Shown piece by piece: positions 5,376 to 9,408 of a stretch of 9,408 nucleotides of DNA. The notes under the pieces are model-generated. The model searched no databases, was not told where the DNA came from, and was given only the letters and a program-made list of their open reading frames with translations. The stretch's first letter is position 1; every line of letters begins with the position of its first letter. The position numbers and the translations under genes are program-made. Origin of the DNA: Pigmentiphaga sp. (GTDB lineage: Bacteria; Pseudomonadota; Gammaproteobacteria; Burkholderiales; Burkholderiaceae_B); NCBI GenBank assembly GCA_023228945.1, contig JALOAI010000055.1:1-9408 (forward strand), given 5' to 3'.

Positions 5376-7361
5376 CTACAGCTCCATGCCGTCGTTCGGG
5401 TCCATAGCGACCTGCCGGGCAATCCCCTGCACCTGGCGGATCATGCGTCGGTTCCGGGCAACATCTTCGTCCACGTCATCGGACAGATGGGGCTCGAACT
5501 CGTTCTCGATGGGCTTTTTCTTCTCCACCGGCTTCACGCGGCTGAGTTCGGGCTGCAACCGGCGTTCGGATTCGGTCGGATCTTCATCATCCCTCATGTG
5601 CTCCTCTTTATCCTCGGCAGGTCCGGGTCGCGCCGGGATCGGCAACGCGGTCCAGTCGTCGGCACGGGTTCCTTCTGGGGGCGTCAGGTCAGGCGGGGGA
5701 AGAAGGCGCTCCCGAAACCGGGCATCCTCAAAGTAGCGCGCCTTCGTTGCCCGGATCGGCGGGATGCCCGCCACCATGACGATCTCCTCGTGCGGCGGAA
5801 GCTGCATGATCTCGCCCGGCGTCAACAACTGGCGCGCGGTCTCCGAGCGCGACACCATGAGATGGCCGAGCCAAGGCGACAGACGGTGCCCCGCGTAGTT
5901 TTTCATCGCCTTCATCTCGGTGGCCGTGCCGAGCGCGTCGGATACGCGCTTGGCGGTGCGTTCGTCGTTCGTGGCGAAACTCACGCGGACATGGCAGTTG
6001 TCGAGGATCGAGTTGTTCGGCCCGTAGGCTTTCTCGATCTGGTTCAGCGACTGCGCGATCAGGAAGCTCTTGAGGCCATAGCCGGCCATGAACGCCAGCG
6101 CCGTCTCGAAGAAGTCCAGTCGCCCGAGCGCCGGAAACTCGTCGAGCATCAAGAGCAGCCGATGCCGCCCGGCATTCGCCTGCAGATCCTCGGTCAGGCG
6201 GCGGCCGACCTGGTTCAGCAGCAAACGCATCAGGGGTTTGGTGCGGTTGATGTCGGATGGTGGCACCACGAGGTAGAGCGTGGTCGGCTGATCGCCGGCC
6301 ACAATATCGCCGATCCGCCAATCGGAGCGGCGCGTGACCTTGGCCACGACGGGATCGCGATAGAGGCCCAGAAACGACATCGCCGTCGACAACACGCCCG
6401 ACCGCTCGTTCTCGGACTTGTTGCGCAGCTCGCGCGCCGCACTGGCCACGACCGGATGCGGACCCGCCTCACCCAGATGCGCGGTTGTCATCATGGCGCG
6501 CAGGGTGGAGTCCACCGGACGCTTGGGATCGGACAGGAACCTGGCCACACCAGCCAGCGTCTTGTCAGTTTCGGCATAGAGAACATGCAGGATCGCACCG
6601 ACGAGGAGCGAATGGGAGGTCTTTTCCCAATGGTTGCGCTTGTCGAGGCTGCCTTCGGGATCGACGAGGATATCAGCGATGTTCTGCACGTCCCTCACCT
6701 CCCACTCGCCACGACGCACTTCGAGCAGGGGATTATAGGCCGAGGATTTCGGGTTGGTCGGATCGAACAGCAGCACGCGGCCATGGAGTGCCCGGAAACC
6801 GGAGGTGAGTTGCCAGTTCTCGCCCTTGATGTCGTGGACGATAGCCGAGCCCGGCCAGGTCAACAGCGTCGGCACCACCAGGCCGACGCCCTTGCCCGAA
6901 CGGGTCGGCGCGAAACACAGCACATGCTCGGGGCCATCATGCCGCAGATACTCGTGGTCATATCGGCCGAGGATGACACCATCGGGATCGAGCAGGCCCG
7001 CAGCCTTCACCTCGGGCTTTGAGGCCCATCGCGCCGAACCGTAGGTGGCGACGCCCTTCGCCTCGCGCGCCCGCCAAACCGACATGCCGATGGCGACCGT
7101 AATGGCGATGAAGCCGCCCGAGGCTGCGATGATCCCGCCCTTGGCGAAGATCGGTGGCGCATAGGCTTCATAGAAATACCACCACCAGAAGATCGCGGGC
7201 GGATAATAGACCGGCACGCCGAACAGCACGAACCAGGGCGGCCCGAGCCGCGCCTGATAGCCGAGGCTCCAGGCGACATACTGGGTGGCGCCCCAGGTGG
7301 TGGCGAGGATGATGAGGAAGACGATGGCGATCTGTCCCCATAGGATCTTCGTTGCGGACAT
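5376..7361 (-). CDS. traG: TraG, VirD4-type coupling protein
   Basis: This is a 661-residue type IV coupling protein, the inner-membrane ATPase that recruits the relaxosome and feeds DNA into the secretion channel. The N-terminus has hydrophobic segments at about residues 6-23, 43-63 and 77-95, then GVATYGSARWASKPEVKAAG, the usual lead into the nucleotide-binding domain. Walker A is APTRSGKGVG at 151-160; Walker B is LLLMLDEFPALG at 402-413; HDIKGENW (176-183) and FLIAQSLNQI (433-442) are further TraG/VirD4 signatures. The C-terminal 100 residues are charged and proline-rich and end DPNDGMEL, a likely substrate or accessory contact region. The start at 7359-7361 has GGAAAGGA about eight bases upstream. 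It lies 24 bp after the relaxase and four bases before copG, so the three are co-transcribed. All key motifs are intact and the length is normal. Confidence 0.96.
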   Translation of the reverse strand: MSATKILWGQIAIVFLIILATTWGATQYVAWSLGYQARLGPPWFVLFGVPVYYPPAIFWWWYFYEAYAPPIFAKGGIIAASGGFIAITVAIGMSVWRAREAKGVATYGSARWASKPEVKAAGLLDPDGVILGRYDHEYLRHDGPEHVLCFAPTRSGKGVGLVVPTLLTWPGSAIVHDIKGENWQLTSGFRALHGRVLLFDPTNPKSSAYNPLLEVRRGEWEVRDVQNIADILVDPEGSLDKRNHWEKTSHSLLVGAILHVLYAETDKTLAGVARFLSDPKRPVDSTLRAMMTTAHLGEAGPHPVVASAARELRNKSENERSGVLSTAMSFLGLYRDPVVAKVTRRSDWRIGDIVAGDQPTTLYLVVPPSDINRTKPLMRLLLNQVGRRLTEDLQANAGRHRLLLMLDEFPALGRLDFFETALAFMAGYGLKSFLIAQSLNQIEKAYGPNNSILDNCHVRVSFATNDERTAKRVSDALGTATEMKAMKNYAGHRLSPWLGHLMVSRSETARQLLTPGEIMQLPPHEEIVMVAGIPPIRATKARYFEDARFRERLLPPPDLTPPEGTRADDWTALPIPARPGPAEDKEEHMRDDEDPTESERRLQPELSRVKPVEKKKPIENEFEPHLSDDVDEDVARNRRMIRQVQGIARQVAMDPNDGMEL

Positions 7362-7385
7362 GGGCGTGTTCCTTTCCGGTTGAGG

Positions 7386-9125
7386 TCAGAGGCCGAGGCC
7401 GCGCTTGCGCCCGAAGTCCCAATCGACACCGCCATCGTCGCGGGCGACGCCGGAGACATGACGGCCGATCTGCTTTTCCAAAGAGGGCGACCAGGGCACG
7501 AGCTGGAAGCCGAGGCCGTCGTCGATCATGGCGAAGCGGCCCGAGGCGAGCGCGAAGCGCTGGCGATAGGAACCGGCGACATACTCACCGCTGGCGGCGC
7601 GCTCGAAGGACATGCCGGTTTCAGTCGCGAGCTTCTCGGCAAGACTGTCGAGTTCGCGCCTGCGCAGCGTGTTGAGCAGCCGCCGCGCGAAGATGACGCG
7701 CCCGCCCTGCCGCTCGGCGTAACCCTCGCCGATCAGATGCTCCGCGCGTTCGTCCAGAGCCTGACGGACCTCGGTGCCGAAGCCGCTGTCCGATAGGGCG
7801 ATGGGCTCGCGGGCGATGGCCTGCCGGTCGAGCCAGGTCGCACCCGAGGCGCCGATCTGCGCACCGAGATCAAGATCGGAGCGGACGGCAAGCGCGACAC
7901 GGCGCGCGCCTTGCGCGTCCTCATAAGCGCGCAGCTCGACAATCGAGCCAGGCGGGCTGTCGCCGGCGGCATCCAGATGCGGCAGCTTGATATGATGGCT
8001 GCGGCCGTCGACGCCGTCGACCACGGCATAGGCGGTGCCCTTCAACTCATCATCGAGGCCGCGCTCGACCAGGCGGCCGATGACGGGAACATCGAGGCTT
8101 TCGCCGGCCAGCACATAGCTGGCCGAACCGCGCTCGATGCCGCGTTCGGTCAGGGCACGGTGCATGCGCTTGATAATGTCGCCGCGCTCGCCGAGTTCGC
8201 GCAGCACCGTCTCGGCCTCGGGCTTGATGAACCATTGCGAATGGCCGATCTGGTCGGCCAGCCCGAGGATTTCGAGGGTGCGCAGCCGACCGACCTTCAA
8301 CGTGTGGAACTCGTCCTGCGGGTGATCAGCGAGCGGGGCGAGATCGACGATACCGGATTTGCCAGCGTCGCGGGCAAGCTGCCGGTCGAGTTGTGTCCAG
8401 CGTTCCGCCTCGATCTGGGCCTCAAGGCTGCGGCGGATGTCGAGATCGGTGCGCGGCCCCAGATCCAGGGTGATGAGATCGCGCGCCCGGTCCCGCATCC
8501 CCTCCTTGATGTAGTCTCGGGAAATCACGAGATCCTGCCCGTCGTCGCGGGTGCCGCGCACGATCAGATGGACATGCGGATGCGCCGTGTTCCAGTGATC
8601 GACCGCCACCCAATCGAGGCGCGTGCCGAGATCCTTTTCCATCTGGCCGACAAGATCGTCGGTGAAGGATCGGAGGTCGGACATATCCAGCGCGTCGTCA
8701 GGCGAGACGATGAACCGGAAATGATGCCGGTCATCACCGCAGCGCTCCGCGAAAGCGCGACCATCGGCATCCTCCGTTCCCGGCCCGAACAGCCTTGCCT
8801 TCTCTCCGTCTCGGGTCACGCCGTCACGGCGCAGGTAATCAAGATGCGCACCAAGCGGCGCCGACGACGCCATGTGGCGAACGACGCGTGCCTTGACGAC
8901 GGCGCCGCGTGTACGGGAGGTGATGAGGCGGTTGGCCTGTACGCTGGCGCGCTGGCCGCGCCCGAAGCGGGAACGATTGCCGGATGTGACGCGACCGGAT
9001 CGCGAGACGCCGCCTCCGGCCTTCTTCGCGGCGGCAAGTGCCTGCGCGATGAAGGGCCGGGTTTGCTGCGCACGAGTTGAGCGGATGCGCCCCGGACGGA
9101 TGCGGAACTCGTGCTCATCGGACAT
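7386..9125 (-). CDS. rlxS: Relaxase/mobilization nuclease with DUF3363 domain (VirD2-like, RlxS type)
   Basis: This is a 579-residue conjugative relaxase that would nick one strand at oriT and stay covalently attached through a tyrosine. From about residue 80 it shows the HUH nuclease motifs: motif I GAHLDYLRRDGVTRDG with candidate catalytic Tyr97; RHHFRFIVSPDDA (His134, His135); and the metal-binding motif HWNTAHPHVHLIVRG (His177, 182, 184, 186). The first 75 residues are basic (PGRIRSTRAQQTR, SGRVTSGNRSRFGRGQR). The C-terminal half, about residues 285-579, matches the DUF3363 region, with FIKPEAETVLRELGERGDII and the typical ending DWDFGRKRGLGL. The ATG at 9123-9125 was chosen because GGGGA lies seven bases upstream; an in-frame GTG at 9138-9140 would add five residues but sits inside an upstream repeat. 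It is the first gene of the relaxase-traG-copG operon, directly left of the proposed oriT. The symbol follows the name used for this family in Tn4371-like elements. Confidence 0.94.
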   Translation of the reverse strand: MSDEHEFRIRPGRIRSTRAQQTRPFIAQALAAAKKAGGGVSRSGRVTSGNRSRFGRGQRASVQANRLITSRTRGAVVKARVVRHMASSAPLGAHLDYLRRDGVTRDGEKARLFGPGTEDADGRAFAERCGDDRHHFRFIVSPDDALDMSDLRSFTDDLVGQMEKDLGTRLDWVAVDHWNTAHPHVHLIVRGTRDDGQDLVISRDYIKEGMRDRARDLITLDLGPRTDLDIRRSLEAQIEAERWTQLDRQLARDAGKSGIVDLAPLADHPQDEFHTLKVGRLRTLEILGLADQIGHSQWFIKPEAETVLRELGERGDIIKRMHRALTERGIERGSASYVLAGESLDVPVIGRLVERGLDDELKGTAYAVVDGVDGRSHHIKLPHLDAAGDSPPGSIVELRAYEDAQGARRVALAVRSDLDLGAQIGASGATWLDRQAIAREPIALSDSGFGTEVRQALDERAEHLIGEGYAERQGGRVIFARRLLNTLRRRELDSLAEKLATETGMSFERAASGEYVAGSYRQRFALASGRFAMIDDGLGFQLVPWSPSLEKQIGRHVSGVARDDGGVDWDFGRKRGLGL

Positions 9126-9136
9126 GGCACATCCCC

Positions 9137-9145
9137 GCACGGTGC
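9137..9145 (+). repeat. GCACGGTGC near-palindrome, copy 1 (next to the relaxase ribosome site)
   Basis: This copy ends directly beside the GGGGA ribosome site of the relaxase, 12 bp from its ATG. A protein bound here could repress the relaxase operon. It is a perfect 4+1+4 palindrome; the outer base pair present in copies 3 and 4 is lost. Confidence 0.5.
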
Positions 9146-9152
9146 AAAACAG

Positions 9153-9158
9153 AGAATA
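9153..9158 (-). promoter_or_regulatory. Possible -10 element (TATTCT) for the relaxase operon
   Basis: TATTCT on the minus strand lies in an A/T-rich stretch 28 bp upstream of the relaxase ATG. There is no good -35 match; the best (CTTCGC, 17 bp upstream) is poor. Repeat copies 1 and 2 would flank this promoter, fitting autoregulation. Weak evidence. Confidence 0.22.
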
Positions 9159-9182
9159 AAATCAGGAAGATGGACGCGAAGC

Positions 9183-9191
9183 ACACGGTGC
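9183..9191 (+). repeat. ACACGGTGC, degenerate copy 2 of the oriT repeat
   Basis: This differs from GCACGGTGC by one base in the left arm. It starts 20 bp before copy 3, so copies 2 and 3 are about two helical turns apart and could be bound on the same face of the DNA. Confidence 0.4.
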
Positions 9192-9201
9192 GCGATAGCG
9201 C

Positions 9202-9212
9202 CGCACGGTGCG
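9202..9212 (+). repeat. CGCACGGTGCG palindrome, copy 3 of the oriT repeat
   Basis: A perfect 5+1+5 palindrome, the extended form of the repeat, followed by GAAACGCG. With copy 4 it is the best-conserved site and the likeliest high-affinity target for a symmetric dimer. Confidence 0.5.
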
Positions 9213-9255
9213 AAACGCGCCAGAAACATGAACAAAAACAACCGCCCGCCTGAGC

Positions 9256-9266
9256 CGCACCGTGCG
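9256..9266 (-). repeat. CGCACCGTGCG palindrome, copy 4 of the oriT repeat, beside the nick-like site
   Basis: A perfect 5+1+5 palindrome whose central base is inverted relative to copies 1-3, so it reads as the same repeat on the other strand. It ends 13 bp before the predicted nick position. In IncP oriTs an accessory protein binds an inverted repeat close to nic in a comparable place. The accessory role is inferred. Confidence 0.5.
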
Positions 9267-9270
9267 CGCT

Positions 9271-9282
9271 TTTATCCTGCCA
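9271..9282 (+). other. Nick-like site (nic), TTTATCCTGCCA
   Basis: This matches the cleaved strand of the Agrobacterium T-DNA border (TATATCCTGCCA) at 11 of 12 positions and contains the TATCCTGC core shared with the RP4 nic region. By analogy the cut would fall between G9279 and C9280 on the plus strand. The relaxase would then be attached to the 5' end at 9280 and the DNA right of the site would enter the recipient first, leaving the relaxase, traG and trb genes to enter last, as in RP4. The relaxase 154 bp away is of the matching VirD2-like type. The match is seen directly; cleavage is inferred. Confidence 0.65.
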
Positions 9283-9368
9283 TCTTTCGGTCGTGGTGCC
9301 TGCCGCCACCCTCTGCGCCCTCCATGACACGCCAGCGCCCGATGGGATGCGAATTGCGGTGCCGCTGC

Positions 9369-9408
9369 TCATGGCCGGTCCCCACCGGCATCGCGGGCGA
9401 CGAACAGC
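9369..9408 (-). CDS. C-terminal end of an unidentified upstream gene (partial)
   Basis: On the minus strand a frame enters from the right edge, reads LFVARDAGGDRP and stops at TGA (9369-9371). In related elements the gene at this place is often a lytic transglycosylase or a TraF-like signal peptidase, and an LFV-type tail would suit the former, but 12 residues cannot prove it. Two other frames also cross the edge: one continues to a stop near 9273 (ending GRHHDRKMAG), the other further to 9115. The frame choice is therefore uncertain. Confidence 0.25.
   Translation of the reverse strand, partial: LFVARDAGGDRP

Larger units (their letters stand above)
9126..9368. other. Putative origin of transfer (oriT) region upstream of the relaxase
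   Basis: This is a 243-bp non-coding stretch between the relaxase start and the end of the next gene. It contains a nick-like site (9271-9282), four copies of GCACSGTGC (9137, 9183, 9203, 9257), and A-rich tracts (9146-9160 and 9223-9241) that would bend or melt easily. Readings across it give low-complexity, cysteine-rich or frame-shifted products that look non-coding. A location immediately 5' of the relaxase gene is typical for oriT in RP4-like and Tn4371-like elements. The sites are seen directly; the oriT role is inferred from position and from similarity of the nick sequence. Confidence 0.7.

Noticed and set aside
5340..7022. 560-codon plus-strand open frame
   Set aside because: It is antisense to traG, whose Walker motifs are intact; the product is low-complexity and unlike any known family.
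7911..9080. 389-codon plus-strand open frame
   Set aside because: It is antisense to the relaxase, which shows intact HUH motifs and the DUF3363 ending.
9137..9266. The GCACSGTGC repeats as a CRISPR array or replication iterons
   Set aside because: The copies are only 9-11 bp, irregularly spaced (46, 20, 54 bp) and in mixed orientation; there is no replication or cas gene nearby.
9115..9372. 85-codon minus-strand frame across the oriT region
   Set aside because: Odd cysteine-rich composition; it overlaps the relaxase start and contains the nick-like site and repeats. No ribosome site or family resemblance.

Overview
This window is part of the conjugation module of a mobile element (an integrative conjugative element or a conjugative plasmid) from a GC-rich alphaproteobacterium. 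The organism call is an inference. It rests on high GC, the gene order relaxase-traG-copG followed by trbB-C-D-E, and the character of the DUF3363-type relaxase. No integrase, attachment site or replication gene is visible, so ICE and plasmid cannot be told apart here.

Layout, read from the right edge leftwards because almost all genes lie on the minus strand. The right edge holds the last codons of an unidentified gene (9369-9408). Next is a non-coding stretch of about 240 bp (9126-9368) that I interpret as the origin of transfer. It contains a close match to the IncP/T-DNA-border nick sequence (9271-9282) and four copies of a short near-palindrome, GCACSGTGC. Then come the relaxase (7386-9125), the VirD4-type coupling protein TraG (5376-7361) and a CopG-type ribbon-helix-helix protein (4928-5371), packed as one operon. 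At the left are trbB (VirB11 ATPase), trbC (pilin), trbD (VirB3) and the N-terminal part of trbE (VirB4), with stop/start overlaps at the trbB-trbC and trbC-trbD junctions and a 10-bp gap before trbE. The trbE gene runs off the left edge.

Between the two transfer blocks sits a divergent pair unrelated to conjugation: a LysR-type regulator (2912-3802, minus) and a Qor-like NADPH:quinone oxidoreductase (3897-4886, plus). The pair shares a 94-bp intergenic region with a perfect TTTTCG-N13-CGAAAA inverted repeat. It looks like a cargo cassette placed at the tra/trb boundary. Short imperfect direct repeats lie just outside it.

How it works together: the relaxase would nick at the oriT and stay attached to the strand; TraG would dock the relaxosome at the secretion channel; TrbB and TrbE would power the channel; TrbC and TrbD would supply pilus and inner-membrane parts. 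The CopG protein is a candidate oriT accessory factor or autoregulator. The remaining trb genes (trbJ, L, F, G, I in related elements) would be expected left of the window. The most interesting points are the unannotated oriT with its repeats, and the lysR-qor cassette that splits the transfer genes.
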